DNA of 64,000 nucleotides from Baylisascaris procyonis (Eukaryota; Nematoda; Chromadorea; Rhabditida; Ascarididae), in contig JAZARR010000237.1 in NCBI GenBank assembly GCA_037389465.1, forward strand, positions 1,178,001-1,242,000, written 5' to 3'. The notes under the pieces are model-generated. The model made no database searches. It saw nothing but the letters and a program-made list of their open reading frames with translations, and had not been told where the DNA came from. Each line of letters opens with the position of its first letter. Position 1 is the first letter of the stretch. Below are positions 37,401 through 48,245 of the stretch, piece by piece. The position numbers were made by a program, and so were the translations under genes.

Positions 37401-38041
37401 TGACAAGACGTTGTGAAAACTTGTATACAGAAATGGCAGCCCAAGAAAATTTAGATCACCTTCTAATGGAAGATGCAGAATTTGAATTAAAACTTCAAGC
37501 ACTTCTACACACAATTCGGCAGTAATGATTAAAGAACTACCCTCTCTAGTTCGTCATATATTTTCCACAGAAAATTTCAAAGAAAAAACTTTACTGATTG
37601 TAACTCATCATCTACAGCAATCTTCTAAGCGAAGCTATGAGCATTAAATGAAATAAAACAAAGAAAAAAGAAGTATTCAGTGATAAAGGAAACGAAAAAT
37701 CTACATAATTAAACACTTTAGCGACTATCACCTTTCTGAGCCAACAATTTGTTCCTTCTTTCAAAGGGTTACTCTTCTTTTTAAACAATACCCTAGATCA
37801 TAGGAACGTTTAATTGCTGATGAAGTTGTGGTGAAGGATATGAGATGGCAGAAGTATTACACCAGTGATAATTCTTGATCATTTTTATCCGTCGATTCAA
37901 GTTTTCATTTGCGCTTCGAAGATTAAAGCCCGGAAAAATTCTTGTGGACTAATAACTGCATAGCTATAAAGAATTCATTTCTAATTCTACATATTGCTTC
38001 TAATTTCATCAATGTTTGAGCCGAGTCTCGCCCGTTTCTAC
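37401..38041. other. AT-rich stretch, no supported gene
   Basis: Nothing recognisable. Confidence 0.4.
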
Positions 38042-38091
38042 CGGCGGATGTCGACCGTTTTAATGGGGGTACTTATTGGCCGCCAACTTCG
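38042..38091 (-). CDS. Candidate 50-nt minus-strand exon
   Basis: A short island far more GC-rich than its surroundings. On the minus strand it has a good acceptor (CTATTTCCCAG ending at 38,092) and a fair donor (CGCCG|GTAGAA). Only one frame is open across it, giving RSWRPISTPIKTVDIR plus two bases: entry phase 0, exit phase 2. The exit phase does not fit the 27 kb exon directly, so another exon would be needed between them. A 35-codon plus-strand ORF (MFEPSLARFYRRMSTVL...) also covers the island, so the strand is not certain. Confidence 0.3.
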
Positions 38092-38910
38092 CTGGGAAAT
38101 AGGCGTGTTCATTTACTGACTCTATCTTAACTCCACTTTTGGTTGGACATTTTCGATGAAATCATGCAATACATCTAAGCAAGCGTCAACTATTATAAAA
38201 TCATAGAAGTAGCAGTGCGACAAAGCGCTCTATTTCAAGCATGATGAATTCGTGATTTGCATGAGGCTGACCGATCAGGTTATTGAAAAAACGGAGCCTA
38301 ACTGAATGAACGGAATTGGAGTTTTGAACGCCTCGATAAGCCATGAAGTTTGTTGCTTCAGTGAACCGAGCGACAATTCCGTGATAAATAATATCAGTGA
38401 GGCGGAGGAAGAATAAAACTTTCAAGAAATTGAGCGAATTCCTCCATAAATTCATTAAAATTCAAACTAAATCTTCCATTGCTGATGCCTTCATTTTTGA
38501 GAGTGAAGTGAACAGGAAATCGAGGAAACTGCTTTATTATCTGGCCGAAAAAAAAACAACTCGTCGAAATATTCCAAATTATATTTCAGGCTTGCATCCA
38601 TACTTACATCCATACTTACATGTACGGCGTGTTTTTGTTGATAAAATTTCGTATATACGTATAGCAGCGATGAGGATCTCTACAGTACAGCACTCAAAAA
38701 TAAAAAATTCCCCTCAAAAATACTAAACGCTTGCAAAAATCCTGCTGATTTCTATCACAACAAGTGTTTTTGTGTGTTCCGAAAAATTTCACGCACAGTT
38801 TATTCTCAAATAAAAAGCTTTTAACACATCGCACTCAATTAGGAAAACACTTTCTACAGCCAGAGTCAGTGCTAGCTTCCCTCCCTCTCTACCCTTTTCT
38901 TCTCTCCTCA

Positions 38911-38924
38911 CCCCCCCCCCCCCC
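38911..38924. repeat. C14 homopolymer in a pyrimidine tract
   Basis: Fourteen consecutive C follow about 40 bases of CT-rich sequence. A likely mutation-prone site and a potential G-rich structure on the minus strand. Confidence 0.9.
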
Positions 38925-39544
38925 TCCAGTACGAGTAATTGCTTTCGAGCAGAACACATTCATTAATCCTTCAGATATTAATATAAATTGGAAAAAGCAG
39001 CTTGAAAGAATTCGGTCCAAAATATAAAAATTTACTGGGCAGCATCAACGATAGCCGCTATGAGCCAGAAGTGATAGAAAGTTTCCAATATACAGAGCCC
39101 TCTTTGATTAGAAATCTGACACGCACTCTTAAGCTCTCCTGTAGATTGAATAAAAGTTTTATTTATATATGTTACAAATATTTTACCGATGCTCATTCAG
39201 CAAGCTGATTTACGCATTTGAAGAATGCTATTCGAAACCTTGTGGAAAAATCATCCAATTATTCAAAGGAAAATTAATTATCTCTTCTGCAATAGATAAT
39301 AAATTTCTAAGCAATTTGCAATGATCTTCCGTTATTCGCATTGCCAAACTAGCGATGCTGTGCATTGAAAGACGTGAAAAGAAACTATTTCAGTTTAAAA
39401 AAAAAGCATAAGATTCTTTGAATGACCAGCAAAGAAGAACAAATCACTTCATAAAGTTTCGTTGAAGGCAGCTCTATTCCACGAAATGAAAGATCATAGT
39501 CGAGACAAACGTTAACGAAGAATAGCGAGACAGTAGGAACGTCA

Positions 39545-39684
39545 GGTCTGCTGAATGCACAATGACTCAGATAACAACTCTAGAAGTAGGACTGCTGGAC
39601 GAGGCTGCTTCACGGCTGCAGGGTCCATAGCTTCAAGATGAACTATCCCCCGATTTGTGGACACGTGCCCCAAATAGTCGGTAG
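39545..39684 (-). CDS. Candidate minus-strand exon, 3' boundary unknown
   Basis: On the minus strand an acceptor (CTCCAAGTTTTAG ending at 39,685) opens a frame of 46 codons after two leading bases (entry phase 1), ending at TGA (39,544-39,542). The start is strongly protein-like (TDYLGHVSTNRGIVHLEAMD, then PAAVKQPRPAVLLLELL). If the exon is internal, a weak donor GCC|GTGAAG at 39,614 would give phase 0, matching the entry of the 38.0 kb or 27.2 kb candidates. If not, this is a terminal exon. The entry phase matches the exit of the 41.7 kb candidate, giving Ala at the junction. No family is recognised. Confidence 0.43.
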
Positions 39685-39984
39685 CTAAAACTTGGAGTAC
39701 AAGAAATTAGAATTACGAAATTTCTTATTGCATCAAAAATAAATTACGTTCTAAAACTTCATGATCGCAAGAAGTAGTACTGCATTTAATCACTAAACGA
39801 AGTATTGCAAAGAAAACGAAGAAAGTCACAGAAAGCATTCTTGAAGAAGCGGTGACTGAAAGCTTCAGCGAATAACGCTGGCTGACAAAAGTGAACTTTT
39901 TATCTCATGCAGACCAGTTTATGAATTCGAATTCAAAAATGTGAACTGCTTTTTTTGTGGCAACATTTTTAGAAATTCAGTGGG

Positions 39985-40316
39985 AAAATTTTAGAAAGCT
40001 TTCGAGCCATTTCCTGCAGAAAAGTCACCACTTTTTGTGGATTGCTCGATTTCAATGGAAATTGCATAACTAGGGAATGGTTGCGTGGGGAATTCTGCGA
40101 AATATCTGCTTGTCCAGTAAACTTCTTTTTCGGCTCCACAGATTCTATTGTACCTTTAAAAAGTTCGCCTTGAATGTGGGCCGCTATAAATGCCCGCCTT
40201 ATTCTAATTTCAGGTCTGGTGAGGAAACGTTTCTTCAGCTGCCTCGTAGAACATTCTCCAAACGCCTAATTCTCAACGAAGTTCGGTCAACCACGCATAT
40301 CATGGTCTTTCCATGA
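39985..40316. other. GC-richer island open on both strands
   Basis: A 79-codon plus frame (40,077-40,316) ends SGEETFLQLPRRTFSKRL... and follows an acceptor-like TATTCTAATTTCAG at 40,213. On the minus strand a frame without ATG reads LKKRFLTRPEIRIRRAFIAA and HIQGELFKG. Either could be coding, but not both. Strand cannot be decided. Confidence 0.3.
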
Positions 40317-41630
40317 ATAATGCATGACGAATTTTTCCTGAGTCTTTCATAAAAATTTTCGAGAGGTGAGGCGCGCTAGAGTGAAGCATTCCTATAATTC
40401 ATAACATCTGTGGAAATTTTAGCAAGCAACAACATATTTCAAATTCAATACCGCAAGTGAAGCGTGCCACTGATATGAGAAAGGCGCCGATTTTTGCTAT
40501 TCGGGGAAATTTTCTGGATTTGGCGAAAACCCTTCTAGAGAGATCGTCATTTAGAAACAGTCTTAGAAACATCTGCTCGACGCCTAATCAAGGGAAATCC
40601 AAGAACCAGTAACTTAAACCATGAGTTTTCACAACGAATGCATTCAAAACTTTCCCTTTTCGATTCAAGCTCATCGTCCAAAGTTGCGTAAAACACAATA
40701 AACCTACTCTGACTACTACTGCATGATGAACAATTTAATTGTCGTTGTTGCTTGCGAACATTATTTTGCGCTGTAATACAACACCGGTTGAAATCTATGA
40801 GGCAATTCGAACAAAGAGGGCAATTAGGAAACTATAAAATCAATTTTACACTTTATATTATGCTCATGGCAATGTTATCATGAAGAAATTCCGATGTGAT
40901 TTTTTATTTTTATTTTTATTTCTTCGAAAAGAATCACAATCACAAATTAAACGATGGTCCAATTTCACCGAATTGACAGTAATATGGAAGGTAATTTTCG
41001 TTGTATCAACATAGTGATACAATACTCCATCAGAAAATCGCAAAAATCGTCTATTACAGCGAAAAACTGAGTAAAGAAAAAGCGTTGTTCACCGCTTAGA
41101 GGTTCAAACTCTTGATTATTCTCACACACATACACGGTTGCTTTCTGCTTCAAATGAAATACAAAGAAAGATTAACGAAAAAACAAAACATATGAATAAA
41201 TATTAATCCACCTCGTGGCTAGTAGTTCCATGATCATCACTAATTACAGTAAAGGTTATGTTTGAGAGTTTTTAAATCGGATTCCAAGAAAAGTGTTGCT
41301 AAAAACAACTTCATGATGCTCCTCTTACTAGCAAGTTTTTGCTGTGTATGAGGATTTACTTCATAAGATTGCGAGATAAATTAAGAGCACCGATGCTGTC
41401 ACAGAGTTAATCATATGAGGTAGGAAGGATTATTTAAAGCATTAACAAAAGTCTCGAAAGAATTTATTTCCCGCATAAAGCATGAAGGCTTACTTTCTAA
41501 TATTAAGCAATACTCGAGAGGAAAAAGCAACGCTAAAACTTCGGTCATAGCATTTGTGCTGATGAGTAAAATGCTAGATGAAGCCTTTTTTGTTTGTTTT
41601 CAGACCGATATAAAGAGTTGAAATCTTCAC

Positions 41631-41773
41631 CAAGAAGAGGAAATATATGATTGCAATCTTTGGCAGGACGAGAATTAGATTTGGAAATGTTAGCAAAATC
41701 CAGCTGATCACATTTCAAGGAAGAGCTTGCCAGATTGAATTCCAACTGCGATGAAAGCTTTCTAGATTTCAGC
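41631..41773 (-). CDS. Candidate minus-strand exon
   Basis: On the minus strand an acceptor (TCTCACTCGTCTAG ending at 41,774) and a donor CTTCTTG|GTGAAG bound 143 nt: one leading base, 47 open codons, one trailing base. The peptide is Ser- and Lys-rich at first (LKSRKLSSQLEFNLASSSLK), then CDQLDFANISKSNSRPAKDC and NHIFPLL. Entry phase 2 fits the exit of the 43.0 kb candidate (Glu at the junction) and exit phase 1 fits the 39.7 kb candidate. A later donor CG|GTCTGA is an alternative. No family is recognised. Confidence 0.4.
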
Positions 41774-43044
41774 CTAGACGAGTGAGATTAATTGAACTCA
41801 ATTAGGTGCAATTATTCCAGCATAATGATTTGTTTATTTTCTCGTATACACTCCCCCTTATCAAGGAAAGCAGCACAAAAAAATTTCTCGCTGTTTGAAC
41901 TTTTACTAAATGAAGTTATCAAGCGAAGCGAACACCTTGCGCGAAATTAACTGCGCTCAGATTTGCAAATAAAAACAAAGGATATCTCAATTACTGCAAA
42001 ATTTGCAAGAAGATTCACAAATCTAAAGGAGGGAACTCTTCTGAAAGCGAGGATTGTCTACAAATAATGCAATAATGACTCTAAGCAAGAAATCAACAAA
42101 GTCTTTCAATTCGCTTATTCCTTCCAGTCTAAAGCGAGATGCTTACTTGCTTATTGACTTATAGCAAGATAATAGTTGCTCTCAACAACGACAATAAAGC
42201 ATTCATATTCTACTTCACTGATAATCGTCGTATAATTAAACTAGTCATACTGATAGGCGCATTCGTATGATATGGGTTTCGCTGCTTGGATCAAAGAATT
42301 TGATACAATTTCCGAAACTGCAGTTGAAAGTAAACCTATCTGATGGATTCTAATTCATTGAAGATGTTATATATAGAACGCACAAATGGAATCAGATCGC
42401 TTCTCCACCAGATAGAAAAGAGTAAAATATACTGATAGCTGATGTTTTAGTTAAAGAATGCGTCGAATAGCTGTTCGTTATCAGGCGAAAATCTTCGTAT
42501 AAACTGAGGCTGATTGCATATGAAACAATAAAAAAAAAAAAAACAGAAGCATCACCAATTCCATTACCGCAATAAAACGTCTCATTTCGTAGAGCTATCT
42601 ACAATGCCTAGCAAATTGCAGTTCACTGCAATGAGATTCGATTATATCAATGAGGATAATGACGGATAGCGAATGATTTGTTAGCACATTACAATCATTA
42701 ATGCACATTTCGATGTTGAGAAGTGTCACGACATATTCAATGATACTTTGAGACGAGTATATTGGAATGTATTGTCCTTGTTCGCCGACATATACATTAA
42801 TTACGACGAGACATTTGGCTAATTAATGCATTCAGAGATATATCGATGAAAGTCGACTTTAATTTCGATTTTTGATCATCTGGGAAGCATCAAATCATCA
42901 ACATATGATTCATTTAGTAACTTTTTCCTTATCTCCAATAAGCGATCCCATTTGCACATAAATGAATATTCCTTCGCAATAAGAATGTCACAAATATGCG
43001 ATCATTATTTGCACATTTCCAGTTACTATTTCATCGTATATTAC

Positions 43045-43121
43045 TCAAATTCCCTATAATGCATCGTATCGTTGACAGTAATCGATTCGCGCTCAATCTC
43101 AACGGTCGCGATGCAGCTTGG
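43045..43121 (-). CDS. Candidate minus-strand exon
   Basis: A 77-nt GC-rich island. On the minus strand it follows a 13-base T run and CATTAACCAG, a strong acceptor ending at 43,122, and ends at a good donor TTTGA|GTAATA. One frame reads PSCIATVEIERESITVNDTM and HYREF plus two bases (exit phase 2), an unusually protein-like sequence for this DNA. A second frame is also open. It is the most upstream member of the minus-strand exon chain that I could find. No family is recognised. Confidence 0.47.
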
Positions 43122-43835
43122 CTGGTTAATGAAAAAAAAAAAAAAAATGAAACCAACAGAATTGTACTTTTCGCATCTCTACGACTATACAACTCATTAT
43201 CAGAATGCTTTGTGACAACCCCCAACCCTCCACTATACCTTTCAGCAGTAAAAAAACAGTTCTAGCCATATTTCTTGCTATGTGCCGCTCGAAACTCATC
43301 AGTCGACCCAATCTGCTCATAAACTATCTATTTCGCTGTATCGGTAGCGATTGATTTAACTTTATTGCAGTGATAATATCATATACGATAATATGCGAGC
43401 TATTGGAAATAAGAGAGTGGCATCCACCATCGCATTACGATATCTGATATCCCTTCGGTATATGAATGACGAAGCTTTTGCACTTTTACAAAATATCATA
43501 TCTGTCGAACAGGGAAGAAGACTTTTCTAGCCCAAAATGAGGAGTAGAGTTAACAATGCACAGGGATAGAGAAATCGGCTGGCACTATCACTACGAAAGC
43601 CTCTGCGACTAAAAGCAAATACAAACAACCTGAATGAATACAAGACATGATCTGTTAATTCGGCATCCAAGAGCGAGAAATTCATCTATTATAAAAAGTA
43701 TTGAAAGATGCCTAAAGAAGAAGGTTAAAGAAAAGAAGGATCAGTAAGAACAATAGCAAGAAATGAATAAAAAATGGTGCACGTTAACGATCTTTTGCAA
43801 GCCATGAAGGGCCTCATCGGGAACAAACAACACAA

Positions 43836-44084
43836 GTGAGCACGGGAAAGACGAATAACAAAATTGGTGAAATTTTACGAAAATTTCTCACTATTTGGAC
43901 GGAAAATTACTCAAGGAAATTTGATTACTCTCTAAACCCATCCTACAAACTAGGCTGTCCAGCCACAAATGTTCATGAGGATGACGGTTTCCTCAATTCA
44001 CCTCAGGCCAACACCGATGCTGAGTTTGGAAAGCCAAAGAATTTCAATATATGCAATAGCAATTACTTTGATGGAAGTCGTTGA
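43836..44084 (+). CDS. Uncertain 82-codon open frame
   Basis: A plus-strand frame that begins shortly after a GTG and ends TGA. The second half, 43,920-44,080, has balanced codon composition (PSYKLGCPATNVHEDDGFLN, then SPQANTDAEFGKPKNF). No domain and no strong splice sites were found. It may be an isolated exon, a decayed repeat, or chance. Confidence 0.27.
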   Translation: MSTGKTNNKIGEILRKFLTIWTENYSRKFDYSLNPSYKLGCPATNVHEDDGFLNSPQANTDAEFGKPKNFNICNSNYFDGSR

Positions 44085-45270
44085 GATACTAATTTCTGCA
44101 ACACCACGTCAGCTAATCATCGAGGCATTTGGTTCACCGGTGCAAATCAAATGATTGCGTCCCTCTAAAATTCACAAATCCGCTGTTGCCTTTCACGATG
44201 GCGGTACATAGCCGAAAATGCTATTCGTGAATTAAAGTAAAGAAATAATGAAATTAGTGAGAATCTTCATTCGGTTGAGGAATAAAAGTTAGTTGGTCGA
44301 CAACGAATAACGAAAAGAAATGGTGAAGATCGTTGAGGTGGGAGGGGAGAGGGGGTAACGTTTTTGAAAGTATAAAAACAGCAAGAACTCAACAAACGTT
44401 TAAGAAATATGCTTAGCGCATGTCGATAAACTACAATGACAGCCTAAAAATGTGCTATAGAATGTGTCATTTCACCAGCGGATTACAGTTTTCAAGAAGT
44501 ATCAGCATGACGCACTAATCGGCAACCAAAAACTCTTTTGGCTAATACGGTCTCAACTTGGTACGTTCACTTTATGGAAGTTCAACACATCTAGCGTTAG
44601 CTTCACAGATAGCTAACACAAAGTATAATATATGCTTTAGAGACCTTCGCTCCACGCAAATTTTCCAAACTCTTCTGCGAAAGAGAAGGTGACATTGAGA
44701 ACTTGAATTAGCGCGACTGCTAAAGAATACCACTAGCAGAGGGGAGGGCGGATTTGCATTGGCAAAGCATCGAAGGGTGATAAGGACAACGTACTAAAAT
44801 GTTAGCATCATGTTAGTGAAAATTAAAGCAACTCTGGACTGTAAATTTCCAGTGGTTTTTTAGAAACGATGAATGTAAAAGATGGGCATTGCTTGGGAAA
44901 GTATCAATTTTGTTTTCACAGTTTTGAGCGATGCAATGATAATATAACTTTCCAAAATACCGAAAAAAATCCATGTTTGAAGTTTCACGACTAAATAAGA
45001 TTTGTGGGGGTGAAATTAATTCCGAGTAACCCTTCTTGGCCATAACAACTAATTTTCTTGGAAAACTTTATAGAACATAGAGACTGTTGAAGTGAGCTCA
45101 TTTGATCATATGATTGCGAATACGCGGAATTACTCCACGCATAGTATATAAATCAGACGAGAGAGAAAGGATGAAGAGAAAAATGAAATTAATTCACAAG
45201 CATTGAATTGAATAGGTGTGAAACACTATTTTGACTTCTAATCGACGACTCGTTGGCTGTTCGATTTTAG
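44085..45270. other. AT-rich stretch with a G-rich tract and an octamer
   Basis: A G-rich run at 44,338-44,355 has quadruplex potential. An ATTTGCAT octamer (POU-type site) occurs near 44,752. No exon is supported. Confidence 0.35.
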
Positions 45271-45273
45271 GGT

Positions 45274-45318
45274 GAGCACCTCAAAACGGTGCTCCATTTC
45301 TGTTGGCCGACATCGGCC
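45274..45318. other. Two adjacent perfect hairpins
   Basis: GAGCACC (45,274-45,280), loop TCAAAAC, GGTGCTC (45,288-45,294) is a 7-bp stem with a 7-base loop. Eleven bases on, GGCCGA-CA-TCGGCC (45,305-45,318) is a second perfect inverted repeat. Both are GC-rich in AT-rich surroundings. A structured RNA, a protein-binding site or the end of a small transposon are possible. Confidence 0.5.
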
Positions 45319-45541
45319 TGAAGACGAAGCAATAGCACCTGCTATATGCAAAACACATACGCATGAAGCCCGCATTTCTTACAGGTTTGCACATAAGTAA
45401 GAGTGACCATAACTAGTTGTTAGATAAATACAGATTAACACTTATAGACAAACGTTTTTGATCAGCGTCGCTAGGTATAAAGACTCATCGGTGATGATGG
45501 AGATAGCTGGATCCTATCTCTCCTTCCCCCTCTTTCTTCCG

Positions 45542-45565
45542 CCTCCCTCCCTCCCCCAACCCCCT
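45542..45565 (-). other. G-quadruplex-type tract on the minus strand
   Basis: C runs CCC-T-CCC-T-CCCCC-AA-CCCCC on the plus strand give four G runs on the minus strand, following a pyrimidine-rich stretch. Confidence 0.5.
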
Positions 45566-45630
45566 ATACAGGCAATAAACCCCTACTAAATACTTCATTT
45601 CATTTGGTTTCATCAACTTATTTGCTACAG

Positions 45631-45703
45631 GCAAAAGCTGATTTCACATGGCACAATCAAAAGGGTTCGAGGGAATGCGCCGAATCACACGACTACGGAA
45701 GAG
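45631..45703 (+). CDS. Candidate plus-strand exon
   Basis: A 73-nt island with a good acceptor (CTTATTTGCTACAG ending at 45,630) and a donor GAAGAG|GTTTGT. One frame gives 24 codons plus one base: AKADFTWHNQKGSRECAESH and DYGR. Entry phase 0 would match the exit of the 30.9 kb candidate exon, although 14.6 kb separates them. The following short intron (45,704-45,773, 70 nt) leads to an in-phase terminal segment. On the minus strand a frame bounded by CCGTAG is also open (RVIRRIPSNPFDCA), so strand is uncertain. Confidence 0.37.
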
Positions 45704-45773
45704 GTTTGTCAGTAGCCAACTTTTGAACTTTTGCACCTCGAAGGCTATTGCCTGGCTTGATCTTTGAGCTTAG

Positions 45774-45796
45774 TGAAAACCTCATACGAGTCTTAG
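45774..45796 (+). CDS. Possible terminal exon of the plus-strand candidate gene
   Basis: After TTGAGCTTAG the two bases TG complete the codon left by the previous exon (Val), followed by KTSYES and TAG. The implied 70-nt intron is a usual size in nematodes. The segment is very short, so the support is mainly the phase match. Confidence 0.25.
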
Positions 45797-47333
45797 CGTA
45801 ACATCGCGACTCCACTTGATGCACTTCCCCAGTTAACATGCCATAAAGAAAAACAAGTACAATTACATGCAAAGGAAGAGATGAGCATCTGAAATAGACG
45901 TGAATTTGAAAGAAAGAAAGGATATATAAATTCAGTACCAGACGAAGAGACGTTCAATTAGAACCGCCTCCGCATCCCCGAAACTTATGTTATTTTTTGC
46001 TTGATTATTTCGGAATTGCAGACTGCTTTTGCCTCTTCGAAAGACACATTATTTTTTGTGCTCTTTTGCGCGGGCATCTGCAGCCTCTCTTTTTAAAGCG
46101 ACATCCTATGCTGATCTCCATATCAGAATTACCTAAGGAGATTGGTAAATTACGATTATCCTAATCGCGCAAAACGTGGAAGAAAGTTCCCAAAAATAAA
46201 AGCATTATTCAAATGACAGTGGCTTGACATGAACTAAAAAAAAAAATAAATAAAGCTGAAAAATGAGCATGATAGAACAAATGATATGTGCCCACATTGC
46301 GATTTCAGTAGAGTTCCCTAAAAGCAGAGGCAGAAAGGCGCTCACTTTCTCAATCGAAGAATCGGCACCTAATTAACAGAGATATTAATTCAATGGATAT
46401 GATTTCTTCAAGCAGATTTGCTAATCTAAAGATTCACACAAATAATTAGGGCTAAAAAAAAGGCCGAAATGAGGTGATAAAGAAAAACGAAAGATACGAA
46501 CAATGTACGAAATTGTCGAGGATCTTCGCCAACAAGGTATTACTTACTGTATAGTTCTCAATAGGAATTACTTGCAACAGTGAGAAGTTAACGGAAACGA
46601 GCGAAATGCTTTCAATAGAAAATAAAACACATCCATCAAATTAAATAAGTACGGACAACGAGTTTGATTAATTTTGAGATGAAGGTGAGCAAACCTCCAT
46701 CGGAAAGTCGGAAAACAAAAGAAAGAAAAAATGACAAAATAGGAAATTTGCGACGATATGATTGAGATCTTTTATCGTTGTAGCAAAAAAACAAAAAAAA
46801 AATTTTTTTTTTGCACCCTATTTATACCGTGTAGAAATAAGAAACATTCCTCATGTATCATGACGAGTCCTATTATCACCATAACTACGGCTAAGCAATT
46901 TTTGCTTAAATATGAAATTTTTAAATATAAGTTTCGTAAAGGCAAATGGAAACCCTTACAAAAGATCGTGGGAAATATTCGTCGATCATAATGCAGTTTC
47001 GTTGTCCTCTCGCCAAATGGACAAAAATGACAAGGAATTTTTGATTTGCTTGAATCCACCTTATCTTGATTTATTGATGTTTTCAGATCCTTGTAAGATT
47101 GAATTCGTCAGGTATTATATGAAAGTTTAAAAATATTAGCAATAGCATAGTTGTGATCAAAAAACAGCTCCTTACCAACGCAATATAAAGGCTAAAAAGC
47201 TTTCTCTATGAGGGAAGGGAAATTGCGTACGTTCGCAGCGAGCTTTCGGGGGGAGGGAGAGGGAACGGCCACATTGCACGAACGGAATTTGCAACGGCAT
47301 CAGTGTGTGCACGCCTACATTTAGCATCTATCG
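45797..47333. other. AT-rich stretch with one G-rich tract
   Basis: A patch at 45,960-46,140 has short open frames on both strands, one basic and Cys-containing on the minus strand (GCRFKKRGCRCPRKRAQK), but no firm splice borders. A G-quadruplex-type tract lies at 47,248-47,263. No gene is supported. Confidence 0.35.
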
Positions 47334-47600
47334 TTGCTTCATTATGGTAACATGTGCCCAGTGAGAAGCTCCATTCTCGAAGCATCTACCAATGAAACTG
47401 CTCCGAATGGATCATCTATCGAAGACGAAAGGACTATCACACATTCTAGATCGCGCATCTCCTATAGACTGGAAATAAGCCCATCTCTCAAGGCGATTAG
47501 TTTAGTCCATGGTTTTATGACGCTGCCTTCACCATTAAGAAAATTTACAACCTTTGAAAGAAATGCGTCAAACATGTGGGAACATATCTACGAAATTTAG
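47334..47600 (+). CDS. Uncertain 88-codon Ser/Thr-rich open frame
   Basis: A plus-strand frame ending TAG with varied, polar composition (SSILEASTNETAPNGSSIED, then ERTITHSRSRISYRLE). The DNA is GC-richer than its surroundings between 47,340 and 47,540. No domain, and no strong donor. It could be a single exon of an unseen gene. Confidence 0.28.
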   Translation: MLHYGNMCPVRSSILEASTNETAPNGSSIEDERTITHSRSRISYRLEISPSLKAISLVHGFMTLPSPLRKFTTFERNASNMWEHIYEI

Positions 47601-48144
47601 CTTAGATCTAAATCACTGTAAAATATACGTGAAGTGAAAGATGTGCTGAAGCAGCTGATAGGGTTTTGAAATATGGGGCTCGGATAGTTGTAATGGTGGT
47701 CGAATAGGCATTTTTTCGCCAGACTCATAGCGAATCATGCGTATCAGCGTCCCATCATCTGTTGCTCACCTCATTATGATAATTCTTGAGCGCATTTGCC
47801 AATGGTTTCAGAAAAGCAGAATCTGACGGTTGTATGGCAAGCAGGCAGTCAAAAGTAAGGTCATAAACACAGAGTAGAGTGACTAAATTGATTCAATTTT
47901 TAAGGAATTTCCCACTGGTAGGCCGATTATCGCACAAAAGGATTGCTGTAGATCCAACTCCATATAAAAATTCAGATAACGAAGCAGAATTAATATGCAT
48001 CACCGATAGAACTTCTGGGATACCGAAATGAAAGGTGTTGCACCGTGCACATGTATGCCGATACCTACATATAAACGCACAGTTAACATGCAGACGTACA
48101 CATGGCGCCAAACACGCAAAAAATACAGGCAAATGAAGGGCGTG
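47601..48144. other. AT-rich stretch, no supported gene
   Basis: Nothing recognisable. Confidence 0.4.
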
Positions 48145-48245
48145 AATACCGTTAGTGCCTCAGTCGTAGAGCGCATTCTACGAAACCGCTGAGTTCCCGA
48201 GAACACTGTTGAGGAGCTACAGTTCGAGCTGAGTTGCACTCAAGA
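48145..48245 (+). repeat. tRNA-derived SINE or tRNA pseudogene
   Basis: A-box-like GTGCCTCAGTCGTAGAGCGC (48,155-48,174) followed by a B-box-like CTACAGTTCGAGCTG (48,217-48,231). The A box is among the best tRNA-like ones in the window. The acceptor stem does not pair, and the interval between the boxes is longer than in a normal tRNA without a long variable arm. Confidence 0.5.

Noticed and set aside
27845..48245. A/B-box sequences as functional tRNA genes
   Set aside because: Acceptor and anticodon stems do not pair at any of the sites; they fit SINEs or relics only.
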